A stretch of DNA of 6,422 nt, taken from positions 1 through 6,422 of the forward strand of contig SLJS01000004.1 of NCBI GenBank assembly GCA_007135015.1, given 5' to 3'. Shown piece by piece: positions 1 through 6,010 of this stretch (within the stretch, counting starts at the first letter, position 1; every line of letters starts with the position of its first letter). The notes under the pieces are model-generated. The model was not told the DNA's origin and did no database searches. It saw nothing but the letters and a program-made list of their open reading frames with translations. This DNA comes from Alcanivorax sp. (GTDB lineage Bacteria; Pseudomonadota; Gammaproteobacteria; Pseudomonadales; Alcanivoracaceae). A program made the translations under genes and the position numbers.

Positions 1-17
1 AGAGAAGGTTGGTCGAG

Positions 18-1526
18 ATGCCCGGTTCCGCTCCGCTGATGTCCCTGCACAGCGCCTACACACGGCTGCCGGAAAGGCTTTTTGCCCGGGTGGAGCCCAC
101 CCCGGTGAGCGCGCCGGCACTGGTGCGACTGAATCGCCCTCTGGCCCTACAGCTGGGTCTGGACTCAGACATGCTGGAGAGCCCGGCCGGCGTGGAGGTG
201 CTTTCGGGCAACCGGCTGCCGGAGAACTCGGAGCCCCTGGCCATGGCCTATGCCGGGCACCAGTTCGGGAACTTCGTTCCCAGCCTGGGCGACGGCCGGG
301 CCATCCTGCTCGGGGAAGTGCGGGACCACTCCGGCATTCTGCGCGACCTGCAGCTCAAGGGCGCCGGGCGCACGCCGTTCTCGCGCATGGGTGACGGCCG
401 GGCCGGTCTGCCTTCGGTCATGCGCGAGTATCTGGCCAGCGAGGCCATGGCGGGGCTCGGCATCCCCTCCCAGCGGGCGCTGGCGCTGACCACCACCGGT
501 GAGCCGGTCTATCGGGAGGAAGTGGAACCCGGCGCCCTGCTCACCCGGGTGGCCAGTTCCCATGTGCGTTTTGGCACCTTCCAGTATTTTCTCTATCGCG
601 GGGACCCGGAGGCGCTTCGCGCGCTGGCCGATCATGTGGTCGAGCGTCACTACCCGGATCTGTCCGAGCACCCGGACGGCAAGGCGCGCTGGCTGGCCCT
701 GCTGGAGCGGGTCACGGCGCGCACCGCGGACCTGGTGGCCGACTGGATGCTTGTCGGCTTCATCCACGGGGTCATGAATACGGACAACATGTCCATTGTC
801 GGCGAAACCATCGATTTCGGCCCCTTCGGCTTCATGGACAGCTACCACCCCGAAACCGTTTTCAGCTCCATTGATCAGGGCGGGCGCTATGCCTTCAACC
901 AGCAGCCCGGCATCGCGGGCTGGAATCTGGCCCGCTTCGCCGAAACCCTGCTGCCGCTGATGAAGGAAGGCGAAGAAGGCGAGGATGAACTGGTGGAGTC
1001 GGCCCAGCAGGCATTGAAGGCCTTCGGCCCGCGTTTTTCCAGCCGCTACCAGGCAGGACTGCTGCGCAAGCTGGGTCTTGAGCGGGCCCGGGAAGGGGAC
1101 CCGGAACTGGCCGGCGAGCTCCTTTCGCTGATGGCCCAACAGGGGGCGGACTACACCCTGGCGTTTCGCAGGCTGAGTGCATTGCGAGCCGGCGACACCG
1201 GCGAGGACGAGCCGCTGCGCGAACTCTTCGCCGAGCCGCGGGCGCTGGATGCCTGGCTGGAGCGCTGGCGGGCACGCCTCGAAGAGGAGTCCGCCGGCGA
1301 CGCGGCGCGCCGTCGAGCCATGGAAGCGGTGAATCCCGCCTTTGTGCTGCGCAACCACCATGCCCAGCGGGTGATCGACGCCGCGGTGCGGGACCGGGAT
1401 TTCGCCCCCTTCCACGAGCTGGTGGAGGTGCTGGGTTCGCCCTTCGAGGATCAGCCCGGGCGTGAACACTGGAGCCGCCCGCCCCGCCCGGAAGAAGTCG
1501 TGCCCTATACCACCTGCGGAACCTGA
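18..1526 (+). CDS. selO: Protein adenylyltransferase SelO (YdiU/UPF0061 family), 502 aa
   Basis: SelO has a protein-kinase-like fold with inverted ATP binding and transfers AMP from ATP to Ser/Thr/Tyr of target proteins; it is linked to redox stress. Numbered from the ATG at 18, the family's catalytic set is complete: K114 in QLKGAGRTPFSR, E137 in MREYLASEAM, R177 in LTRVASSHVRFG, D256 and N257 in NTDNMS, and D266 of the DFG motif. The spacings match those I recall for the Pseudomonas syringae enzyme (K113, E136, R176, D252, N253, D262). Length is usual for bacteria. The C-terminus ends Thr-Thr-Cys-Gly-Thr; this Cys500 sits where the animal homologue has selenocysteine. It is the only cysteine in the protein (see findings). 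ATG 18 is chosen because GAAGG at 4-8 lies 9 bases upstream; TTG at 9 overlaps that site, and ATG 39 has no ribosome site. The protein has no signal peptide and is cytoplasmic. It converges with cutA. Confidence 0.97.
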   Translation: MPGSAPLMSLHSAYTRLPERLFARVEPTPVSAPALVRLNRPLALQLGLDSDMLESPAGVEVLSGNRLPENSEPLAMAYAGHQFGNFVPSLGDGRAILLGEVRDHSGILRDLQLKGAGRTPFSRMGDGRAGLPSVMREYLASEAMAGLGIPSQRALALTTTGEPVYREEVEPGALLTRVASSHVRFGTFQYFLYRGDPEALRALADHVVERHYPDLSEHPDGKARWLALLERVTARTADLVADWMLVGFIHGVMNTDNMSIVGETIDFGPFGFMDSYHPETVFSSIDQGGRYAFNQQPGIAGWNLARFAETLLPLMKEGEEGEDELVESAQQALKAFGPRFSSRYQAGLLRKLGLERAREGDPELAGELLSLMAQQGADYTLAFRRLSALRAGDTGEDEPLRELFAEPRALDAWLERWRARLEEESAGDAARRRAMEAVNPAFVLRNHHAQRVIDAAVRDRDFAPFHELVEVLGSPFEDQPGREHWSRPPRPEEVVPYTTCGT

Positions 1527-1816
1527 CCTCCAGGAGTCTGCACCAAACCACTCCAGAACTCGTCGCAGAGCGCGCCAAGGACGCCAAGAACGCGAAGCGG
1601 CCAGGGGAACCCCCGGGACCCGGGACAGTATGCTTCCCTTGGCGTGCTTTGCGATCTTTGCGCGAGGCTCATGCTGTTGAAGGCTACGCTTGCTCATGCA
1701 CTTCGCCTGATCTCGCCGCCGTCAGACGCACATCCCCGGTCGGCCGTAGTCCCTCGACGACCATCCGCGGCGCGAAGTACATGGCATTTGGTGCAGTATC
1801 CTGGCTAGCCCGGTCG
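1527..1816. other. Intergenic gap between convergent selO and cutA
   Basis: This 290-base region lies between the stop codons of two converging genes. Its first half contains the long inverted repeat described separately. I see no convincing gene in it on either strand: the frames that stay open across it are extensions of antisense shadows of selO or cutA. There is no G+C-rich stem followed by a T-run that would mark a classic intrinsic terminator for either gene. From about 1665 to 1816 I recognise nothing apart from isolated short palindromes such as GGCTAGCC at 1803-1810. Confidence 0.7.
1571..1664. repeat. Imperfect inverted repeat with AAG-N-N-CGC periodic arms
   Basis: The left arm 1571-1597 and the right arm 1638-1664 are reverse complements at 21 of 27 positions, with a 40-base centre. 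Both arms are built from a unit of about 9 bases, AAG/AAAG followed by two variable bases and CGC (left: AAGGACGCC then AAGAACGCG; the right arm read in reverse complement: AAAGATCGC then AAAGCACGCC). The centre contains CCCGGGA twice in tandem at 1612-1625. In RNA either strand could form a long mismatched hairpin, but no U-run follows. It resembles the short AAG/CGC-rich palindromic repeats scattered between genes in many proteobacterial genomes; I cannot name a family. Bidirectional transcription end or mRNA 3' protection is possible given the convergent genes. Confidence 0.75.
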
Positions 1817-2131
1817 TTATTGCACCTGTTCGCCAATCCAGTCCAGGAAGGGCTGATGCCCCTTCTCCACCTTGATGCCGACCACACAGGGGCAGTCATA
1901 GCTGTGCACTTCGCAGACCTTTTCCTTCAGCCGGTCGAATCCGGCCTCTGTGGTCTTGGCGATCAGCACCACTTCCTCATCGTGATTCACTTCGCCTTCC
2001 CACTCGAACACCGAGGTAATGGAAGGATAGATATTCACGCAGGCGGCGAGCCGGTCGCCGATCAGCGCATCGGCCACCCGACGTGCCTCCTCCTGCGAGC
2101 CGGCCGTGATGTAGGCGATCATCGCTGTCAT
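1817..2131 (-). CDS. cutA: Divalent-cation tolerance protein CutA (CutA1), 104 aa
   Basis: CutA1 is a small, very stable trimeric cytoplasmic protein with a PII-like ferredoxin fold. It was originally linked to copper tolerance in E. coli, but its precise role is unsettled. The family pattern is complete: AYITAGSQEEA near the N-terminus, LAAC at 28-31 followed by VNIYPSITSVFEWEGE (32-47), a KTT at 59-61, the HSYDCPCVV block (76-84) and the closing F-x-x-W (95-98). Three cysteines (73, 80, 82) flank the HSY motif and could bind a soft metal; this is inference. The start at 2131 is preferred to the longer frame reaching 2173 because GGAGAAGG (2135-2142 on this strand) is correctly spaced. The longer version would add a basic tail overlapping the upstream gene, and the family normally begins near this methionine. 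It follows the hydrolase gene after 20 bases, so the two are probably co-transcribed. Confidence 0.96.
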   Translation of the reverse strand: MTAMIAYITAGSQEEARRVADALIGDRLAACVNIYPSITSVFEWEGEVNHDEEVVLIAKTTEAGFDRLKEKVCEVHSYDCPCVVGIKVEKGHQPFLDWIGEQVQ

Positions 2132-2134
2132 GAG

Positions 2135-2142
2135 CCTTCTCC
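2135..2142 (-). promoter_or_regulatory. Strong ribosome binding site of cutA
   Basis: Read on the minus strand, GGAGAAGG ends 3 bases before the ATG at 2131, with its GGAG core 7 bases upstream. It lies in the 20-base gap after the hydrolase stop codon. It decides the cutA start in favour of 2131 over any upstream in-frame start. Confidence 0.8.
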
Positions 2143-2151
2143 GTACTGGTT

Positions 2152-3003
2152 TTACTCTCCGGCGCCCGGACACGCCCGCTCAATGAATGCGAGGATGTCT
2201 TCCTGAACCGCCGGGTCGCCCGCCGCCGCGATATGAGGGCCCCGAAGCTCCATGAAATCTTTCGGCGGCGAGGCGGCCTCGTACAGGCGGCGCCCGTGCT
2301 CGAACGGGATGATCTCATCATCCCGGCTGTGCAGGATCAACAGGGGAGCGGGAATGTCATCAATCACCCGGTCGAGATCCCAGCGTCCGGGCAGAAGCAG
2401 CGCCATGGGCCACTGAAAGGGCCACAGCAGCCAGCTCCGTGACATCACATCCCGGGCAATGCGCGGAAAGCCGGTGAACGCCGCTTCCAGCATTACGCAG
2501 TCGAGTTTTCCATGGTTCTCCGACTCTCCGGCCACCCGCCCGCCCAGCGCTCCGCCCAGACTCTGGCCGAACAGGATCAATGGCCGCTCGCCAACCCGTT
2601 CCGAGCCGTGCAGCCAGTCGAGGCCATACTGCACATCCTCCAGAGCACCTGGCATGCGTGCACTGCCTTCGGACTTTCCATAGCCGCGATAATCGAGGAG
2701 GAATACATTGAAGCCACGCTCGGGAAGCCAGACTACATTCATCAGGTGCGTACTGACGTTCTGGGCATTGCCGTGAAGAAAGTAGACCGTCGCACGGGGC
2801 TCGCCCTCGGCGGGCAACCACCAGCCATGGAGGCCGGGGGCGCCCTCGCGCTCGAGGAATACATCCTCGTAGGCCAGCTCCTGGTGCTCGGGGGTCTGGT
2901 ACCAGCGCTTTTCCGGGAAGAAGAACACGCCCGTGCAGCCCGACGACATCATCATCATGACAAGCACCGTGATTGAAAGCTTCAGTCGAAGAAGTAGCGC
3001 CAT
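2152..3003 (-). CDS. Alpha/beta hydrolase lipoprotein (BEM46/YfhR-like), 283 aa
   Basis: This is a predicted envelope-anchored serine hydrolase of unknown substrate. The N-terminus has basic residues (R6, K8), a hydrophobic stretch with four consecutive methionines (16-19) and a lipobox Ser-Ser-Gly-Cys ending at C23. After cleavage the protein would be lipid-anchored facing the periplasm. The hydrolase core follows in order: HGNAQN (77-82, oxyanion region), DYRGYGKSEG (104-113), the nucleophile elbow GQSLGG with S148, a HSRDDEIIP segment supplying the acid (probably D229), and H257 in GPHIAA. The catalytic triad therefore looks intact. The lid region (about 180-210) is rich in Trp, Leu and Pro, suggesting an apolar substrate such as an acyl ester or lysolipid; this is inference. 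The start overlaps the end of the DUF4105 gene by 22 bases and has only a weak ribosome site, so translational coupling is likely. It is followed closely by cutA. Confidence 0.9.
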   Translation of the reverse strand: MALLLRLKLSITVLVMMMMSSGCTGVFFFPEKRWYQTPEHQELAYEDVFLEREGAPGLHGWWLPAEGEPRATVYFLHGNAQNVSTHLMNVVWLPERGFNVFLLDYRGYGKSEGSARMPGALEDVQYGLDWLHGSERVGERPLILFGQSLGGALGGRVAGESENHGKLDCVMLEAAFTGFPRIARDVMSRSWLLWPFQWPMALLLPGRWDLDRVIDDIPAPLLILHSRDDEIIPFEHGRRLYEAASPPKDFMELRGPHIAAAGDPAVQEDILAFIERACPGAGE

Positions 3004-4823
3004 GAAAGTCTGAACTCTGTTTCACCACCATCATCGTCCCGCCAGCCCTGGTGCAGGACCTTTGCCCGCAGAGCATGGTTTCGAGCCAGCGGCACGTTGA
3101 GTGTCAAGTCACTCTGATGGCGGTATTCGTCATTGCTGAAATAGACGCCGCCGGTACCGGCGCCCCACTGAAACCCGCCAGCATAGTAGAGCACACCCGC
3201 GCGCACTCCGCCGCCGGCGCGCACAAGCGGCTCCCAGGCGCTATTGTTCTCCATGCGGGCCACGGCAAAGACATGGGGCTTGGCATTGCCCAACCGCCAG
3301 GCCAGGCCCGGGCCGCCCTGCAGCTGGCGCACCAGCCTGCGGCGTTCACCGGCCTGCCTGCGCTCAAGCCCACCGTGCACGAACCAGGAAACCGGTTTGA
3401 GAAAACGGTCCCTCGGAGCCAGCGACCGGATGCGCACCACATCGAGCTGCTCAAGCCGCGGGCGATGGCGCTCGTACTGGCGAATCCTCAGGTTCAGCCC
3501 TTCGATACCCGCGCCGCGAAAGAAGCCCGCATCCCGGTCCAGCCAATCATGGAAGGTCCAGCGGAACTGCGCTTCGCCAAAACCCGTATCCTCCCGGGCG
3601 CCTCCGGTGGCAGCCACCATTTTGGTCCCATGCCCCTGTTCAGGCGGTACGGGAGATTTGATCTCCGGCAGTTCCGGAGCGGGGTTCTCGTTGACGATGT
3701 GCAACAGGGCCAGATTCCTTTGCCGCATGTCGGCGTCTATATCATGACGACGATGGTGGTGGCGCAGGTACTGATAGGCAACACTGGCGGCAAGGTGCAG
3801 GGTTTCCGGCTCCAGTGCCCGGTACTCGGCCGTTTCAGCAAGGGCAGGGTCGTCGGCCAGCCTGCGCGCCAGTTTCTGCTCCGGAACATCGAGTTGTTCC
3901 AGACGGTGCCGCAACTCCACTGCCTTGGACGGACGGTATCGCCAGCCAGCGACCATGTCCGCGTCATACAGGGCGCGGACTGTGTTGACGGGAATCTCGG
4001 CAAACCGCCAGCCCTTGAGAAAGTCATTGCCCGGCCGGGCCACTTCCAGCAACTCCAGCAATCGAAATGAGCAGTTTTCGTCGAAAAAATAATAATCGAA
4101 GTTGATGTCCTGGAGCTCCCAGAGGTGCTCGAGCAGCCACCGCGTTTCCTCCGGCTCCAGGTTCAGCCGGTACTCCCAGATATCCCGGTTCTCCAGATGA
4201 CCGTACTCCTGGATCTTCTGCGCGTAGGGAACAATGGAAAACTGCCCCGGATAACCACCGGCGAGCCCGCGATAGATGTAGAACAGGGAGTTGTCATCCG
4301 GGCGCACCTGGGCAGCAAAATTGATCGCCCAGGAAAGCCATTCGGACCCGTCATCGTCGTCGCTGTCGATACGCAACAGCGTATGGCCGAACATGGATGA
4401 GGGGCTGTTGAGGTAGGCTGCGGGGAAGACCATTACCACCCGGCTGCCCGGGATCATTTCCCGCCATTGCTGGTACTCGTCGCAATGAGCGAGCGGTTCG
4501 CGCTCGCTGTCCCAGCCGAGGCTCTCGGCCAGAAAACGGTACCGGGCCGGGAAACGGCAGCGCTCCGGGCTGTCCGGCGGCCGCAACGCCTTGATGGAAG
4601 CCCGCAGCTCCTGTTCGGGCCGGTACTTGCCCCGCGGGTGGAGGAAGAATGCTTCGTCTTCCACGTAACTGTGCCCACGCCCCCGGGTGGTCGCGCCCTG
4701 ATTGACGTGCAGCAGCGCCTTCCAGCGCGGGTGCTCTGCCAGTTCCTTGAGGTCCGGTGCGTCGGCGAAGGAGACCGTCGGCATCAACAGCACAGCAATG
4801 AGAACCGGCAGGACAGCGCGCAT
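2982..4823 (-). CDS. Exported DUF4105 / Lnb N-terminal-type protein with C-terminal likely beta-barrel, 613 aa
   Basis: Numbered from ATG 4823. Residues 1-20 form a Sec signal peptide ending Ser-Phe-Ala. A Cys pair, C89 (ERCRFPARYRFL) and C114 (AHCDEYQQW), probably forms a disulfide. The DUF4105 core has YLNSPSSMFGHTLLRID with H147, WAINFAAQ (165-172), a Gly-rich YRGLAGGYPGQFS (184-196), KIQEYGHLENRDIWEYRL (203-220) and FFDENCSFRLLELL with C251. The family includes Lnb, the Gram-positive lipoprotein N-acyltransferase; conserved His and Cys suggest thiol chemistry. After a helical linker with a His/Arg-rich patch (about 353-361), residues from about 405 onward alternate polar and apolar and end Trp-Arg-Tyr-Phe-Phe-Asp, which looks like an outer-membrane beta-barrel except that the usual terminal aromatic is one residue early. 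An in-frame GTG at 4829 would add two residues; neither start has a good ribosome site. The true substrate is unknown. Confidence 0.9.
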   Translation of the reverse strand: MRAVLPVLIAVLLMPTVSFADAPDLKELAEHPRWKALLHVNQGATTRGRGHSYVEDEAFFLHPRGKYRPEQELRASIKALRPPDSPERCRFPARYRFLAESLGWDSEREPLAHCDEYQQWREMIPGSRVVMVFPAAYLNSPSSMFGHTLLRIDSDDDDGSEWLSWAINFAAQVRPDDNSLFYIYRGLAGGYPGQFSIVPYAQKIQEYGHLENRDIWEYRLNLEPEETRWLLEHLWELQDINFDYYFFDENCSFRLLELLEVARPGNDFLKGWRFAEIPVNTVRALYDADMVAGWRYRPSKAVELRHRLEQLDVPEQKLARRLADDPALAETAEYRALEPETLHLAASVAYQYLRHHHRRHDIDADMRQRNLALLHIVNENPAPELPEIKSPVPPEQGHGTKMVAATGGAREDTGFGEAQFRWTFHDWLDRDAGFFRGAGIEGLNLRIRQYERHRPRLEQLDVVRIRSLAPRDRFLKPVSWFVHGGLERRQAGERRRLVRQLQGGPGLAWRLGNAKPHVFAVARMENNSAWEPLVRAGGGVRAGVLYYAGGFQWGAGTGGVYFSNDEYRHQSDLTLNVPLARNHALRAKVLHQGWRDDDGGETEFRLSWRYFFD

Positions 4824-4856
4824 TTTCACCAGAAGAAGCAGGATTCGGAAGAAGGG

Positions 4857-4887
4857 AAAAGCCGCCCCGACCAGGGGCCGGGGCGGC
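4857..4887 (-). terminator. Intrinsic terminator after the DUF3015 gene
   Basis: Read on the minus strand, a perfect 8-base-pair stem GCCGCCCC / GGGGCGGC (plus-strand 4880-4887 with 4861-4868) closes an 11-base loop and is followed directly by TTTT (4857-4860) and a pyrimidine-rich stretch. It begins 9 bases after the DUF3015 stop codon. The T-run is short, so termination may be partial. It sits only about 30 bases before the start of the DUF4105 gene. Confidence 0.82.
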
Positions 4888-4896
4888 CGGAGGGGC

Positions 4897-5376
4897 TTAC
4901 ACGTAGGTTGCGAGTTTCTCGTCCTGCTCCATCAGCTCAGTGATCTTCTGCATCACTTCGCCAGCGGTGACTTCCTCGCCGGAAAACAGCTCGGAGAAGT
5001 TCGCGTGCATCACCTGCTTGAAGTGCCCCCGGTCTTCCGGAGCAATCCCCATGGACACGGACAGCGCGGTAAGCGCTTCACCGTCGCCGACAGCGGTGTC
5101 CTGAGCGACTTCTTCCATCATGCCCTGCATGGCAAACAGGCCGGAGCCGTGATATGCAAGCGGCACACTGGTATCACAGCCGTTTGTGCCCGAGGTCATG
5201 CCGAAGGTGGCATTACCGGAAGTGCCATCCACGATGGTCGCGGAAAGGTGCGCCGGCAGGCCGCTCTGTCCATCGAAGATCATGTTGCCCCAGCCACAAC
5301 CGGGACCACCGGGAGCATTGGCCTGTGCGGTGACAGAAGCGCCCAGCAGTGCAGCGGCAAAGAATACCTTTTTCAT
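4897..5376 (-). CDS. Small exported protein of the DUF3015 family, 159 aa
   Basis: The function is unknown; the family consists of small secreted or periplasmic proteins of Gram-negative bacteria. Residues 1-21 are a textbook Sec signal peptide (MKKVFF start, alanine-rich core, cleavage after Ala-Asn-Ala). The mature part opens with the family signature GPGCGWGNMIFDGQSG (24-39) and a second conserved block GTSGNATFGMTSGTNGC (51-67). C27 and C67 are the only cysteines and probably form a disulfide. The C-terminal half (about 84-155) is helical and acidic. The start is supported by GGAGAG four bases upstream. The gene has its own candidate promoter, a leader hairpin and a terminator, so it can be expressed as a single unit. 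It is followed by the DUF4105 gene on the same strand, which suggests a shared envelope role, but the partner and substrate are not evident. Confidence 0.9.
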   Translation of the reverse strand: MKKVFFAAALLGASVTAQANAPGGPGCGWGNMIFDGQSGLPAHLSATIVDGTSGNATFGMTSGTNGCDTSVPLAYHGSGLFAMQGMMEEVAQDTAVGDGEALTALSVSMGIAPEDRGHFKQVMHANFSELFSGEEVTAGEVMQKITELMEQDEKLATYV

Positions 5377-5380
5377 AGAT

Positions 5381-5386
5381 CTCTCC
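5381..5386 (-). promoter_or_regulatory. Ribosome binding site of the DUF3015 gene
   Basis: On the minus strand GGAGAG lies 4 bases before the ATG at 5376, with its GGAG core 6 bases upstream. It is the best ribosome site among the envelope genes in this window and supports efficient translation. Confidence 0.7.
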
Positions 5387-5409
5387 AGAGTTGTGTTGTG
5401 TCATCCTTG

Positions 5410-5431
5410 CTGCCACGCGGGAGCGTGGCAG
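5410..5431 (-). promoter_or_regulatory. Perfect 9-base-pair stem-loop in the DUF3015 leader
   Basis: CTGCCACGC (5410-5418) pairs perfectly with GCGTGGCAG (5423-5431) around a 4-base loop, in a stretch otherwise free of genes. On the minus strand no T-run follows, so it is a poor intrinsic terminator for dtd. If the promoter at 5442-5469 is real, transcription would begin near 5435 and the hairpin would sit within a few bases of the mRNA 5' end. That position is typical of stabilising 5' stem-loops. A protein-binding operator is the alternative. Confidence 0.65.
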
Positions 5432-5441
5432 GCACCAGTCC

Positions 5442-5469
5442 ATCATAGACCAGCTTGTTGCTTGTGCAA
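5442..5469 (-). promoter_or_regulatory. Candidate sigma-70-type promoter for the DUF3015 gene
   Basis: On the minus strand TATGAT (5442-5447) matches the -10 consensus at 5 of 6 positions. TTGCAC (5464-5469), with a 16-base spacer, supplies a weak -35 that matches mainly in its TTG. The predicted transcription start is near 5435, giving a leader of roughly 58 bases. The assignment rests on motif match and position only. Confidence 0.5.
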
Positions 5470-5487
5470 GGGGTGATTTCAGCCGTT

Positions 5488-5922
5488 TCAGAGCAGGAAT
5501 GTGACGGGTCCGTCATTGACCAGATGCACCTGCATGTCCGCGGCGAATTTGCCCGTGGCTACATGCAGCCCGCTGCCCCGCAGGCAGCTCAGAAAGTGAT
5601 CAAACAGGTGCCGGCCCGCCTCCGGGGGCGCGGCGGACGAGAAACTCGGGCGCATGCCCTTGCGGGTGTCGGCGGCCAGGGTGAACTGCGAGACCGCCAG
5701 CACACCGCCACCGACATCGGTGACACTGCGGTTCATGCGCCCGTCCCCGTCGGGGAAGACCCGATAGCCCAGCGCGCGGCGTGCCAGCCGTTCCACCGCC
5801 GGCTCGTCATCGCCGTGCTCCACGCCGGCAAAAAGCAGAATCCCCGGCCCCTCCACGGCGCCGACAACCTGTCCTTCCACTTCCACCCGGGCCCCGTGGA
5901 CCCGCTGCAACAACACCTTCAT
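5488..5922 (-). CDS. dtd: D-aminoacyl-tRNA deacylase Dtd, 144 aa
   Basis: Dtd is a cytoplasmic homodimer that hydrolyses D-amino acids (and glycine mischarged on tRNA-Ala) from tRNA, keeping D-residues out of protein synthesis. The two signature motifs are present: SQFTLAADTRKGMRPSFS (78-95, containing the SQxxL motif) and NDGPVTF (136-142, with the Gly138-cisPro139 pair that rejects L-amino acids). The MKVLLQRV start, the LGYRVFPDGDGRMN block (51-64) and the KFAADMQVHLVNDGP end follow the family closely. Length is within one residue of E. coli Dtd. The start ATG 5922 is preceded by a purine-rich GCGGGGGCG stretch that can serve as ribosome site. It lies 111 bases upstream of the DUF3015 gene on the same strand and is divergent from the lipoprotein gene at 6011. 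Confidence 0.98.
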   Translation of the reverse strand: MKVLLQRVHGARVEVEGQVVGAVEGPGILLFAGVEHGDDEPAVERLARRALGYRVFPDGDGRMNRSVTDVGGGVLAVSQFTLAADTRKGMRPSFSSAAPPEAGRHLFDHFLSCLRGSGLHVATGKFAADMQVHLVNDGPVTFLL

Positions 5923-6010
5923 CAGCGCCCCCGCTGTCCATTACCTGGAGCAGAATATATCAGCTCCGCTGCATCTCCCGCCGCCGCCCGTGCTCCGGTA
6001 TGCTGAACGA
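5923..6010. promoter_or_regulatory. Divergent intergenic region between dtd and the lipoprotein gene
   Basis: These 88 bases must hold the 5' signals for both genes unless they are transcribed from farther away. An AT-rich patch around 5952-5962 stands out; TATATT on the minus strand could be a -10 for dtd, but I find no matching -35. TATGCT at 5999-6004 resembles a -10 for the plus strand but would start transcription almost at the ATG. GGAGC (5947-5951) and GCTCC (5963-5967) flank the AT-rich patch as a short inverted repeat. None of these sites is strong enough to call alone. Confidence 0.4.

Noticed and set aside
165..1697. A 510-codon open frame on the minus strand covering almost all of selO.
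   Set aside because: It is antisense to a gene with complete family motifs, shows no recognisable domain, and long antisense frames are expected in GC-rich coding DNA with strong third-position bias.
1684..1899. A small minus-strand frame extending from inside cutA into the gap before selO.
   Set aside because: Its first third is an out-of-frame reading of cutA and the remainder shows no family resemblance or ribosome site.
3051..4070. A 339-codon plus-strand frame opposite the DUF4105 gene.
   Set aside because: It has no family signature, signal or ribosome site, and the opposite strand carries a well-defined exported protein.
5410..5431. The hairpin as an intrinsic terminator of dtd.
   Set aside because: The stem is good but no T-run follows on either strand, so the leader-hairpin reading fits better.
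4702..5448. A 248-codon plus-strand frame spanning the DUF3015 gene and the terminator.
   Set aside because: It runs antisense through DUF3015, whose signature blocks and signal peptide are clear, and its own translation is low-complexity and unrecognised.
5999..6010. TATGCT as the -10 of a leaderless lipoprotein transcript.
   Set aside because: No -35 element is visible at the right distance and the motif is only a partial match.
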